Assembly: GCA_022843925.1 (NCBI GenBank)
Contig: JALHMS010000005.1
Coordinates: 203,733-267,732 of the forward strand
DNA length: 64,000 bases
Reading direction: 5' to 3'
Origin: Burkholderiales bacterium
GTDB taxonomy: Bacteria > Pseudomonadota > Gammaproteobacteria > Burkholderiales > Ga0077523
Shown piece by piece: positions 56,130 to 63,269 of the stretch; position 1 is the stretch's first letter, and the number at the start of each line of letters is the position of its first letter. The notes below the pieces were generated by a model, which was not told the origin of the DNA, did no database searches, and was given only the letters and a program-made list of their open reading frames with translations. Both the position numbers and the translations under genes were made by a program.

Positions 56130-56153
56130 GGTCCCGATATGGGTCCCGATATG
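56130..56153 (+). repeat. Tandem 12-bp repeat beside the tRNA
   Basis: GGTCCCGATATG occurs twice head to tail, about 60 bp after the tRNA CCA. The region from 56072 to about 56380 holds no gene I can support. These could be arm-type or excisionase binding sites of an integrated element, or simply junction debris. Confidence 0.6.
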
Positions 56154-56381
56154 AGCATTGCCCGGACTTTTCTTGCGCCTCCGCCGCAGCGCCGCGTCCG
56201 CGCCCGGTCAACCGATGCGTAGCGCTCCCGACCAAGGTTGACGTGGCACTCAGCGAGGCCCGAACGCGCGTCTTCGAGTTGCCCCATCACTTGCGCGGCG
56301 GATCTCTGCTTCGTGCCAGGCGATGACTCCCGCAAGGCGCGGTTCTCGCATCGCGGCACCGACGATCCGGACCAGATGCAG

Positions 56382-56543
56382 CTACGCGGCCGACTGCAAT
56401 TCAGCGAGTGCGTTGATGGCCTCGGCCCGTCGTACACCCTGCACGTCGTCGAAGTGGTGGCAGAGCGGCATCGCGATGTTGTCTCCTCGCCACCCTGCTA
56501 TTCCTGCTATTCGTGCTATTCCCGGTCGAGATGCCCGGGTCAA
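56382..56543 (-). CDS. Possible small ORF following a primase remnant
   Basis: A 53-codon frame from TTG 56543, ending NIAMPLCHHFDDVQGVRRAE, AINALAELQSAA. The C-terminal part reads like a genuine helical protein, and its first half is encoded by the GAATAGCAG repeats (GIARIAGIAG). It lies just downstream of the primase C-terminal remnant. Without clear Shine-Dalgarno and with a repeat-encoded N-terminus it may be a remnant. Confidence 0.25.
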   Translation of the reverse strand: MTRASRPGIARIAGIAGWRGDNIAMPLCHHFDDVQGVRRAEAINALAELQSAA

Positions 56544-56579
56544 CGCACTGAGGAATAGCAGGAATAGCAGGAATAGCAG
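56495..56579. repeat. Inverted arrays of a 9-bp GAATAGCAG unit, copy 1
   Basis: Left arm (56495-56521) is CTGCTATTC repeated three times with one variant; right arm (56553-56579) is GAATAGCAG repeated three times, so the arms are inverted copies around a 31-bp centre with a CCCGGTCGAGATGCCCGGG hairpin. A similar arrangement follows the intact primase (58546-58621). Confidence 0.85.
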
Positions 56580-56603
56580 CCCCCGGGGGTAGTGACGCCG
56601 ATA

Positions 56604-56712
56604 TCACTGACGGCGCTTCACCGACGCACCCTCGACCAGCGCCGGATTCACCACCACGTAGCGCCGCCGCCCGACTTCCTCCATCCGCGCCCGTCCACGT
56701 TCGGTTCGCACG
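56604..56712 (-). pseudogene. C-terminal remnant of a DUF3987-type primase gene
   Basis: Minus-strand reading GRARMEEVGRRRYVVVNPAL, VEGASVKRRQ and stop is nearly identical to the last ~30 residues of the intact primase (58646 onward). Only this tail is present; upstream it is cut by a 25-bp repeat array. A broken duplicate of the island's primase module. Confidence 0.8.
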
Positions 56713-56794
56713 CCGCGAATCGACGGGCTCCATTTGGCCGCGAATCAGGCGGCTCCATTACGCCGCGAACGAAATGGCTCTATGTGGGCGCGAA
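56701..56794 (+). repeat. 25-bp-period direct repeats
   Basis: Three 19-bp units of the form GGCTCCATTNNGCCGCGAA start at 56726, 56751 and 56776, exactly 25 bp apart, with a half unit before (to 56719). The regular spacing resembles the multiple terminal transposase-binding sites of IS21-like elements. No spacer diversity of CRISPR kind. Confidence 0.7.
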
Positions 56795-56802
56795 TTCACA
56801 AC

Positions 56803-57079
56803 ATGAAGACACGCTACCGCGGCCTGGCAAAGAACACCGCGCAGCTCACCGTCCTGTTCGCGCTGGCGAACGTGTACCAGGTCAGGCGATTGTTGATGCC
56901 CGAGGCACAGGTGCGTCCGTGATCGCCGCAACACCCCGGAATCGGGTGCGAAACGGCACCCGCGGGTACGCAATGTCGACCCGACGGTGTTCGTTTCCGC
57001 CTCATCCACCGCGTTCGATCTCCAGCGTGACCAACTCATGCTCTACGTGCTGCCGAATCGGTGGCTCTGCAGAGCTTCC
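56803..57079 (+). mobile_element. IS5-family transposase tail and element right end
   Basis: From 56803 the frame encodes MKTRYRGLAKNTAQLTVLFA, LANVYQVRRLLMPEAQVRP and stop (56922), the conserved C-terminus of IS5-type DDE transposases. The rest of the gene is missing. About 160 bp further, GAGCTTCCC abuts CTAG (57080-57083), plausible as the inverted terminal repeat and a CTAG target typical of IS5. From 57084 to 57223 I see nothing identifiable. Confidence 0.7.
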
Positions 57080-57223
57080 CTAGCTCGATCCCGGGACGTG
57101 GTGCCGGAACGGGTCATCGCCATTTCGGCACCGGTTGGCACGCGGATTCCCGCGTGCCAACCCTGTCGCTTTCTAGATGTCGCGCATTGCTTCCTGCAGC
57201 CACAGCAATGCACCGGACGTTTC

Positions 57224-57448
57224 ATGGCGACGCCATATCATGACCTCGAGGCGCAGGTTCTCAGCCTGGGTGCAAAGGAGCGCGCCCAATTGCTGGAACG
57301 TCTCATCGCCAGCTTCGAACGTGACACCCAGGTTGGTCGGGCCTGGTTCGCTGAAGCCTTGCAAAGGGAGGCGGACGTCAATGCGTGCGGGTCGCAGATG
57401 ATCCTGGGCCCTGACGCGCTCGCGCACATCGAGGCAGGAATCGGGTGA
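57224..57448 (+). CDS. Addiction-module antitoxin-like protein (CHP02574 type)
   Basis: 74 residues: MATPYHDLEAQVLSLGAKER, AQLLERLIASFERD then QVGRAWFAEALQREADVNAC. The LxxxERxxLxxxLxxS pattern followed by a W-x-x-E-A--R motif is that of the putative addiction module component family that precedes RelE/ParE toxins. The expected toxin gene does not follow; the next genes encode an AbrB-PIN pair. Probably an orphan from a broken module. Confidence 0.7.
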   Translation: MATPYHDLEAQVLSLGAKERAQLLERLIASFERDTQVGRAWFAEALQREADVNACGSQMILGPDALAHIEAGIG

Positions 57449-57537
57449 GCTACTTTTTTCGTTCATTCCGCACGAGGATCCCGCTTCCCGCGGAGCCCAT
57501 CATCGCATTACAATGGATCGTCAAGTAAGGAGTTCAC

Positions 57538-57759
57538 ATGGCCGAGTCCACGATCACTGCCAAGGGGCAGACCACTGTACCCGCCGATATCCGGGTGCTC
57601 ATTCATGCGGAGCCTGGAACTAGGCTGGTGTGGTCGGTGACGCCTGACGGGACACTCATCGTGCGCGCCAAGACTAAGTCGATTCTCGACATGGCCGGGA
57701 TGCTCAAGGCCCCGAAGGGCAAGCGGGTCAGTGTCGACTCGATGAACCCGTGGCGTTGA
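57538..57759 (+). CDS. AbrB/MazE-type antitoxin
   Basis: 73-residue swapped-hairpin AbrB-domain protein (MAESTITAKGQTTVPADIRV start; the TITAKGQTTVP signature is clear), with a short toxin-binding tail ending SVDSMNPWR. It should bind its own promoter and neutralise the adjacent PIN toxin. AAGGAG lies 7 bp before the ATG. Stop and toxin start are 10 bp apart. Confidence 0.9.
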   Translation: MAESTITAKGQTTVPADIRVLIHAEPGTRLVWSVTPDGTLIVRAKTKSILDMAGMLKAPKGKRVSVDSMNPWR

Positions 57760-57769
57760 CCGGTTCCCG

Positions 57770-58171
57770 ATGCCAGCTCTCGATACCAATATTCTGGTGC
57801 GCTATGTGGTGCAGGACGACAGCGCACAGTTGGCGGCGGCCAAACGTCTGATCACCCGATGCGTCGAGGAGGGGCAGTCGCTCTTCGTGCCGGTGACCGT
57901 GATGCTCGAACTGGAGTGGGTGCTGCGGTCAAGCTTCGAGTTCGGAAAGGATGACGTCATCCAGGTGGTTTCGAGCCTGCTGTCGGCGGCTGAGCTTTCG
58001 TTCGAATCCGAACGCGCTCTCGAGGTTGCCTTGCATCTGTTCCGGGAGAGTACTGCCGAGTTTGCTGACTGTGTGCATGTGGCCCTGGCCTCGCAGGCAG
58101 GAGAGCAGCCGTTTTGGACGTTCGACAAACGGGCTGCCAGGGTTCCAGGCGCTACGCTTCTGACTCGTTGA
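57770..58171 (+). CDS. PIN-domain toxin (VapC-like ribonuclease)
   Basis: 133-residue PIN nuclease with acidic residues in place: PALDTNILVRY (Asp), VTVMLELEWVL (Glu), FRESTAEFADCVH (Asp) and FWTFDKRAAR (Asp). VapC-type toxins cut tRNA or rRNA to arrest growth. Coupled to the AbrB-type antitoxin upstream; the pair appears intact and could stabilise the island. Confidence 0.9.
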   Translation: MPALDTNILVRYVVQDDSAQLAAAKRLITRCVEEGQSLFVPVTVMLELEWVLRSSFEFGKDDVIQVVSSLLSAAELSFESERALEVALHLFRESTAEFADCVHVALASQAGEQPFWTFDKRAARVPGATLLTR

Positions 58172-58309
58172 TGGGCGGGGTGCGGGGTTCCGAGGTCCTG
58201 ATCGATCCGGGCCGAGGCCGGTCGGCGACTGCGCGAATCAGAGGGTACGAATCCAGTACCCCTCACCTGGGGTGCTTCTGGGGGTACACGCGCAACTCCA
58301 TCGATCTGC

Positions 58310-58500
58310 GCTCCCAGCAATTCATGAGGTTGCAGCGCAAATGCGCCTCCCCCTCCCACAAGGCCCTGAAGGAATCGGAACTTCCGGAGTTCCTCGAAAA
58401 GCTCGATGCCTACGACGGCAACAAGTTGACGCGGCTCGCGATGCGTTTCCTCATGCTGACGTTCGTTCGCACCGGCGAGGGGCGCGGGGTGGTTCCGTTC
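58310..58500 (+). pseudogene. Tyrosine integrase fragment
   Basis: From 58354 the frame reads SHKALKESELPEFLEKLDAY, DGNKLTRLAMRFLMLTFVRT, GE, the start of the catalytic domain of P4-type integrases (normally followed by LRGARW). Just upstream, in another frame, EVAAQMRLPLP is the preceding part, showing a frameshift near 58345. N-terminal and catalytic C-terminal parts are missing, so it is a remnant of the island integrase. Confidence 0.75.
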
Positions 58501-58545
58501 CGCCGTGCGGGCTGAGACGTCGAACGACGCGTCTTGCGTGGTCGG

Positions 58546-58621
58546 CTGCTATTGCTGCTATTCCTGCTGTTCTCGATGTCGTCCCCGGGGGCGGCGCTAG
58601 CAGGAATAGCAGAAATGGCAG
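58546..58621. repeat. Inverted arrays of the GAATAGCAG unit, copy 2
   Basis: Left arm 58546-58572 and right arm 58599-58621 are decayed inverted copies of the 9-bp unit, again just downstream of a primase C-terminus, around a CCCCGGGGG centre. Matches the arrangement at 56495-56579. Confidence 0.8.
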
Positions 58622-58645
58622 CCCCCGAGGACAGTGACGCCGCGA

Positions 58646-61201
58646 TCACCCGCGGCTGGTCACCGACCCACCCTCGACCAGCGCCGGATTCACCACCAGG
58701 TAGCGCCGCCGACCGACTTCCTCCATCCGTGCCCGGCCGCGTTCGTTGAGCGTGGCGAGGGCCGTCTTCAAATCTCGACTGTCCCGCACGCACGCCGGCC
58801 CGAACTGATACACGCGCGTCGTCGGAACGCGGCCGCTACCGGTCCCCCGTACCTCGTTGAGCAACCAGGTGTCGAGCCGGATGGCGGCGGCCAGCGCCGG
58901 CGGCGTATCGAGATCGGCGAGCAGACGCCGGGCCTCGTGCAGATGCCATCCCACGATGCGTACCGCACCCTCTATCGCATCGATGCCGACACTCCCGGTC
59001 GGACCATGCGCCAGCACGTGGAAGAGCGCCGCCAGACGCGCCACGTTCTCGGCGGCCTTGGCCGCCACGTCGCGTACGGACTGGTAGTCACCGCCGACGC
59101 CCAGTCCGCTCTCGATCTCGTCGTGCGCACGGATCCATGCAATGCGAGCAGCGGGCGATAGATCCAGCGTCACCGGTTTGAGCCCACCGGCCGCGTCGGT
59201 GGGCAACGGCATGTCCAGCAGCGCCGTGACCCGACTGGAGAAGCGATCGACCGCAGGGGTCGATGCCGGTGTGCTCCGATAAGCACGTGTGCCCTGAGTG
59301 CTGCCCGGCCACGCGATCAGGAATCGGGCAATGAACCCGGTGCCGCGCGGTAGCGCGCCCGCACGTTCGAGGAACCCCCGAAGCGCATCAGGCTGCACCA
59401 TGAGACCGAACGTGAGCCGCCGGTCGCGCAACTGGAATGACGGTTTGCTGCGGCGATCGACGGCAATCTCACCGCCGTCCCACAGCACGTTGAGCAATGC
59501 CAGATTCCGCAGGATGGTCTCGTAGCCCATGCCGTGCGCTCCGAAGACCGCGCCGGCCTCGGCCGACAACACCCCGCCGGTCGGCCAGCCCGTCCCCAGG
59601 CCATGGGCAAGCGCCTCGGGTGTGGCGTCTGCATAGAGCAGACGAGGCACCGGGATCGCCACCGGCGCCTCTCGCGCCAGCCCATCGAGTGCGTCTTCCT
59701 CCATCGCGGTGTCCTGTGCCCGGCGACGCTTGTGCTTGATGGCCTCGAGGATCCCGGCCTTCTTCGCCTCGAACGCCTCCGCGGCTGCCTCCTGGGCGGC
59801 GAACTCCGGCCCGACCGCGGTCCTCCGATCGCGCTCCCAGTCACGCAGCGCCACGCCGAAGATCGTGTCGCACGTGGTCTTCCGCTCACCGGACTCGGCG
59901 ACCGCGAGCACGTACAGCGATACCGGCCCCACGAGCTGGTGGTCCCGACGCACATTGACCAGGCCTTGCCCCGCGAGCGAGAGCGCGGCCAGTGCCGAAC
60001 AAGCGACCAGCGCTACCGGTGCCTGAACGAAGGACTGAGCTTCCAGCACCGCGTCGCGCAGCAAGGCGGGGAGGGCGTCCACGGGGTAGGGCAGTGGGGG
60101 GAGCGCTTCGGTCAACGGCTCAGGGTCGGGCCAGTCGATGACCGCTGGGCCTCCTCCAGCGGCGGAATCCCGCTCAGCGCCTCGCGGATGCTCCGCCGCC
60201 TGCACGGCTGTTAGCACTGCTATCAAGCCAGCATGGCGATGCAAGTCGTTGAAGTCGGTCAGCGTCGGACTTGCTGGTGTGTCCGCCACCGCCGCCGCGG
60301 CTGTTTGCGCCGTTAACAAGCCAGAAGGCCGGTTCAGGTCGACGACTTCACTCCCGTCGCCAGCACTGGCGGACCCGAACACTGGGATGGCCAGACACCC
60401 GCCTACGGCGCGAGCCGCTTGCCGTGCCTGTGTCACCCCAGGATTCCCGGGCGTGGCGTGGTCATCATCGGCACAGACAACGATGCGCGCCTTCGGATAC
60501 GCCTCACGGATCGACCGAGCCACCGGCTCCAGGTTGCCCGCATGGAAGGCCACCGCGACCGCATGGCCGGTGGCCTCCCACACGCTGGCGCCGGTGGCGA
60601 AGCCTTCGGCGATGCAGACCGTGTCGCCACCATTCCCGCCGATCCAGTAGCGGAGCCCCTGCACTCGCCCACCCTTGAGGAACCGCTTCGCACCATCCGC
60701 CCCGATGAACTGCAGGCTTTGCAGGACGCCATCGGCATCCTGCACCGGCACCACCAATGCGCCGCGGTAGACCCGCAGCCCACACGCCTGCACCCCCTTG
60801 CGCGCGAGGTACGGATGATCCCGCGGTGCCGCCGACGCACGGTGCCAGTAGCGCGAAGCGCGTTGCCGGGCAGCGTGGTGTCGGCGAGCCGCTTCAGCTT
60901 GGCACTGCGCCCGCCCGGACTGCATCCGCGCACGCAGCGCATCGCGATCTCCCGCCCTCAGCGGGGCGCCTCTGTCGAATCGCCACGCCTCCCAGCCGCG
61001 GCCATCCCGCCAATTCGTGAAGCCCCCGGCCGGCAGACCGTCCAGGTGCAGCACGTAGGCGGCGTCACCGCGCCCGTGACGGCCCTCGGCATGACATCGG
61101 TGCAGCCCGCCGTCGGCGACGATCGGATCGGGCGGCACGATGCCACGCGCGATGAGCGCGGCGCGGAACTGGTCGAGCGCCTCAGCCCTCCCGGCGTGCA
61201 T
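58646..61201 (-). CDS. TOPRIM/DUF3987 primase-helicase-like protein of a mobile element
   Basis: About 851 residues. N-terminal zinc-less primase-like region (LDQFRAALIARGIVPPDPIV, GFTNWRDGRGWEAWRFDRGA), TOPRIM-type domain (CIAEGFATGASVWEATGHAV, ARIVVCADDDHATPGNPGVT) and a DUF3987 ATPase-like part (LYVLAVAESGERKTTCDTIF with GERKTT as P-loop, SAEAGAVFGAHGM). Typical of satellite phages and integrative islands, where it drives element replication. ATG 61201 (MHAGRAEALDQF) is preferred; ATG 61252 would overlap alpA by 71 bp. Its C-terminus and middle recur as remnants nearby. Confidence 0.85.
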   Translation of the reverse strand: MHAGRAEALDQFRAALIARGIVPPDPIVADGGLHRCHAEGRHGRGDAAYVLHLDGLPAGGFTNWRDGRGWEAWRFDRGAPLRAGDRDALRARMQSGRAQCQAEAARRHHAARQRASRYWHRASAAPRDHPYLARKGVQACGLRVYRGALVVPVQDADGVLQSLQFIGADGAKRFLKGGRVQGLRYWIGGNGGDTVCIAEGFATGASVWEATGHAVAVAFHAGNLEPVARSIREAYPKARIVVCADDDHATPGNPGVTQARQAARAVGGCLAIPVFGSASAGDGSEVVDLNRPSGLLTAQTAAAAVADTPASPTLTDFNDLHRHAGLIAVLTAVQAAEHPRGAERDSAAGGGPAVIDWPDPEPLTEALPPLPYPVDALPALLRDAVLEAQSFVQAPVALVACSALAALSLAGQGLVNVRRDHQLVGPVSLYVLAVAESGERKTTCDTIFGVALRDWERDRRTAVGPEFAAQEAAAEAFEAKKAGILEAIKHKRRRAQDTAMEEDALDGLAREAPVAIPVPRLLYADATPEALAHGLGTGWPTGGVLSAEAGAVFGAHGMGYETILRNLALLNVLWDGGEIAVDRRSKPSFQLRDRRLTFGLMVQPDALRGFLERAGALPRGTGFIARFLIAWPGSTQGTRAYRSTPASTPAVDRFSSRVTALLDMPLPTDAAGGLKPVTLDLSPAARIAWIRAHDEIESGLGVGGDYQSVRDVAAKAAENVARLAALFHVLAHGPTGSVGIDAIEGAVRIVGWHLHEARRLLADLDTPPALAAAIRLDTWLLNEVRGTGSGRVPTTRVYQFGPACVRDSRDLKTALATLNERGRARMEEVGRRRYLVVNPALVEGGSVTSRG

Positions 61202-61463
61202 GGCGCTTGCCCGCAACAACGCCGCGAACCGATGAGCGCTCGCCACACCCATCCCCGGCAGGGCGGCCTTGCTTCACCCGTGCGGCGATCCAAGCACTGA
61301 CGTCCGACTCGAGCCAGCCCACCGCGCGCAGGCCGAGCTGCACGGGCGGCGGGAAGTCGCCGTCCTTGATGTACTGGTAGAGCGTGCTGCGGGCGAGGCC
61401 TGTGCGCTGCTCGACCTGCCGGCGGCGGAGGATAGTAGGTTGCACTGAAGTGTTGGTTTGCAT
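61182..61463 (-). CDS. AlpA-family transcriptional regulator
   Basis: 93-residue MerR-like helix-turn-helix protein: ILRRRQVEQRTGLARSTLYQ, YIKDGDFPPPVQLGLRAVGW, LESDVSAWIAARV is the AlpA pattern (site-specific DNA binding with W-L-x-S-D-V). AlpA proteins control excision or replication genes of islands. It lies just ahead of the primase, overlapping its 5' end. GGGAGACGACGGAT upstream offers a weak Shine-Dalgarno. Start at ATG 61463. Confidence 0.88.
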   Translation of the reverse strand: MQTNTSVQPTILRRRQVEQRTGLARSTLYQYIKDGDFPPPVQLGLRAVGWLESDVSAWIAARVKQGRPAGDGCGERSSVRGVVAGKRHARREG

Positions 61464-61679
61464 ATCCGTCGTCTCCCGAAGTAGTGGACGAAGGCCACAC
61501 CGGCGTACACGTTCTCGGAACACCGCGGCCTCCAGTCTGTTAATACGGAATCTGGAGGCAAGTTGTCCGGAGCTGGGAATTCGATTCGAAAAGTAGTTGG
61601 TGTTCAGACGCTGCTGGAATTCCGTGGACGTCGTTTGCTTTCGAGGCAATGGCGGGAGAAAGGCCCCCTTGCTCTGGGC

Positions 61680-61736
61680 GGCGTCGTACGTATCGGTCAG
61701 CGTACTGATGCCGGCCCCCAGCGGTGCCGCCTTCAT
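61680..61736 (-). pseudogene. Short Rhs/YD-repeat fragment
   Basis: Minus-strand reading AAPLGAGISTLTDTYDAAQ is nearly the same as APLGAGTSALTYTYDAAG of the Rhs fragment at 62.5-62.8 kb. Only about 57 bp remain. The surrounding 61464-61815 holds no intact gene. Confidence 0.7.
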
Positions 61737-61815
61737 GGCCGAGGTGGTCGAGCGAAGGGCGTCGTCGCAGCCTCAGGTGACCACGAACTGTCCGGTGACC
61801 GGCACGTAACGAAGG

Positions 61816-62208
61816 GTAGTCACCGCCGATGTCCAGACCGCGCTCGATATCGTCGTGGGCGCGCAGCAAGGCGGGCAGGGCGTCCACGGGATAGGGTAAC
61901 GGGGCCAGCGCTTCGCAGAGCGGTTCAGGGTCGGGCCAGTCGAGGATCGTCGGGCCTCGCGCGGGCGTGGGTTCCCACTCGGGCGTGCCCGGGCACTTCA
62001 TCGGCGACGGTCACCTCTGCACTGTTCTGCGACTGTGGCGCCCGCATTCTTGTTTACGCCGTAAACAAGCCGGCAGGCTGGTGCCAGTCGACGACATCGC
62101 CCTCGTCTGGCGGTCGCTCGGATCCGAACGCCGGGATGGCCAGACACCCGCCGACCGCGCGAGCGGCCTGCCGAGCGTGCGTCACCCCTGGATTGCCCGG
62201 CGCCTCGG
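61816..62208 (-). pseudogene. Internally deleted third copy of the primase gene
   Basis: Pieces of the primase occur in order but with deletions: GNPGVTHARQAARAVGGCLA-like TOPRIM part, then DWPDPEPLCEALAPLPYPVD, ALPALLR joined directly to AHDDIERGLDIGGDYPS. In the intact gene the last two blocks are about 300 residues apart. Frames are interrupted by stops, so no product is expected. Confidence 0.8.
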
Positions 62209-62211
62209 ATC

Positions 62212-62346
62212 AAGCCGTACGTTCTGCGGCCCAAGGCCAGGGAAGATCGGCGTGCAGAGGTGCGCCATTACCGGCAAGAGGCCGGTGCTGCCGTGGAAGA
62301 GAAGCTCATCGAGGCCACGGCCCCGGCCCTGGAGGAGCTCACGCAA
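62212..62346 (+). pseudogene. ParE/RelE toxin N-terminal fragment
   Basis: Frame reads KPYVLRPKAREDRRAEVRHY, RQEAGAAVEEKLIEATAPAL, EELTQ, the usual first half of ParE-type toxins. It lacks a start codon and breaks after EELTQ into unrelated sequence, so the toxin core is lost. Possibly the partner type of the orphan addiction antitoxin at 57.2 kb. Confidence 0.7.
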
Positions 62347-62372
62347 TGCCTCTATCAGCTGTCCCAAAGAGC

Positions 62373-62403
62373 GATGCTCGATTGCAAGACCTGACACCGT
62401 GCT
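62373..62403 (+). repeat. 31-bp dispersed repeat, copy 1
   Basis: GATGCTCGATTGCAAGACCT followed by GACACCGTGCT; recurs at 63013-63043 with two mismatches. It marks the junction between the ParE fragment and Rhs debris. Related GACCTGACCCC lies at 62423. Similar GGGGTCAGGTCTTGC sequences are, from memory, associated with RAYT/REP elements. Confidence 0.75.
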
Positions 62404-62516
62404 TTCCGGACGCAATAAACGAGACCTGACCCCATGTCCGCATAGCCGTAGGTGAGATTCCCGAGCGTGATGCCGTTCCGCTTGTAGGTGAGGCCCGTCA
62501 ACTGATTCGCGTTGTG

Positions 62517-62587
62517 GCTCCGGCCCGCTGCGCTTCACGCGCCTGCGGCGTATGAGCCTTCACCGAAGCGGCTGTCGCCGCTTTCAT
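62517..62587. repeat. Two-hairpin repeat A in Rhs debris
   Basis: On the minus strand AAGCGGC-GACA-GCCGCTT and CATACGCC-GCA-GGCGCGTG form two adjacent hairpins joined by CGGTGAAGGCT, then AAGCGCAGCGGGCCGGAGC. Same layout as repeat B with compensated stem changes. Confidence 0.75.
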
Positions 62588-62846
62588 ACGCGTAGTCGAT
62601 GGTCACGCCATTGGGCAGCGTGGCCTGCGTGCGGCGGCTGGCAGCGTCGTAGGTGAAGCCCACCACGTTCGTGCCCTGGGTGATGCCGGTGATGCGGTGG
62701 GCGTCGTCGTAGCCGTAGGTGACCGCGGTCTGCCCGGTGACCTGCATCTGGGTGCGCCGGCCGGCGGCGTCGTACGTGTACGTCAGCGCGCTGGTGCCAG
62801 CCCCCAGCGGCGCCACATCCGTGGCGGCGGTGTCGAAGCGGTTGTA

Positions 62847-62917
62847 GCTACGGCCCGCGACGCTTCACGTTCCTGCGGAACGTGAGCCTCCACTGAAACG
62901 GCGGGCGCCGTTTTCGT
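62847..62917. repeat. Two-hairpin repeat B in Rhs debris
   Basis: On the minus strand AAACGGC-GCCC-GCCGTTT and CACGTTCC-GCA-GGAACGTG form two perfect hairpins, then AAGCGTCGCGGGCCGTAGC. Pairs with repeat A at 62517-62587; the YD fragment 62588-62846 lies between them. Confidence 0.8.
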
Positions 62918-63012
62918 AGATGCGCGTGATGGTGCCGCCCACCGAGTCGGTGATCTGGGTCGGGCGGTCACCGGCGTCGTAGGTGTAGGCGGTGGTGGCA
63001 GGCGTCAAAAGA

Positions 63013-63043
63013 GATGCTCGATTGCAAGACCCGACCCCGTGCT
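63013..63043 (+). repeat. 31-bp dispersed repeat, copy 2
   Basis: GATGCTCGATTGCAAGACCC followed by GACCCCGTGCT, the second copy of the repeat at 62373. It closes the block of Rhs fragments on the right; after it comes the candidate immunity gene. Confidence 0.75.
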
Positions 63044-63092
63044 CCGAAGTGCGATGACTGCGACCTTGTTTCCTCGCAATTCGTCTCTGACC

Positions 63093-63269
63093 CTACGGGA
63101 GGTTTCGCCATAAAAATGAAAAGAACTCACGGACGGAACTCCAAAAAGATCTTCCACGCCGAATTCGCTTGACCAGAATAACGATTCCCAATATCGGGAC
63201 GGTCACTAGCCCAAGGAGTGCCAGAGGAAAATAGAGCAACTCAATGCCTTTTACTATCTGCTCCAGCAT
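63093..63269 (-). CDS. Small membrane protein, candidate Rhs immunity protein
   Basis: 58 residues: MLEQIVKGIELLYFPLALLG, LVTVPILGIVILVKRIRRGR, SFWSSVREFFSFLWRNLP. One long hydrophobic stretch followed by a basic, aromatic tail. Its ATG overlaps the rhs stop by one base (TGATG), so it is translationally coupled to the toxin tip, the standard place of an immunity gene. No family recognised. Base composition is lower in GC than the neighbourhood, as usual for acquired toxin-immunity cassettes. Confidence 0.65.
   Translation of the reverse strand: MLEQIVKGIELLYFPLALLGLVTVPILGIVILVKRIRRGRSFWSSVREFFSFLWRNLP

Larger units (their letters stand above)
62436..63003 (-). pseudogene. Rhs/YD-repeat gene fragments interrupted by structured repeats
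   Basis: Three YD-repeat blocks on the minus strand: TAYTYDAGDRPTQITDSVGG, then LGAGTSALTYTYDAAGRRTQ, VTYGYDDAHRITGITQGTNV and VGFTYDAASRRTQATLPNGV, then NQLTGLTYKRNGITLGNLTY. Two ~71-bp repeats (62517-62587, 62847-62917) separate them and bring stop codons (both end ..AG-stop). A displaced piece of an Rhs filament gene, not functional as it stands. Confidence 0.8.

Noticed and set aside
56078..56437. Minus-strand frame next to the tRNA considered as an integrase
   Set aside because: No tyrosine recombinase motif (R..HxLR..Y) or fold pattern; only a GPISGPF stretch made by the 12-bp tandem repeat.
56701..56794. Regular direct repeats considered as a CRISPR array
   Set aside because: Only three units, the 6-bp gaps are too short for spacers, and no cas genes are present.
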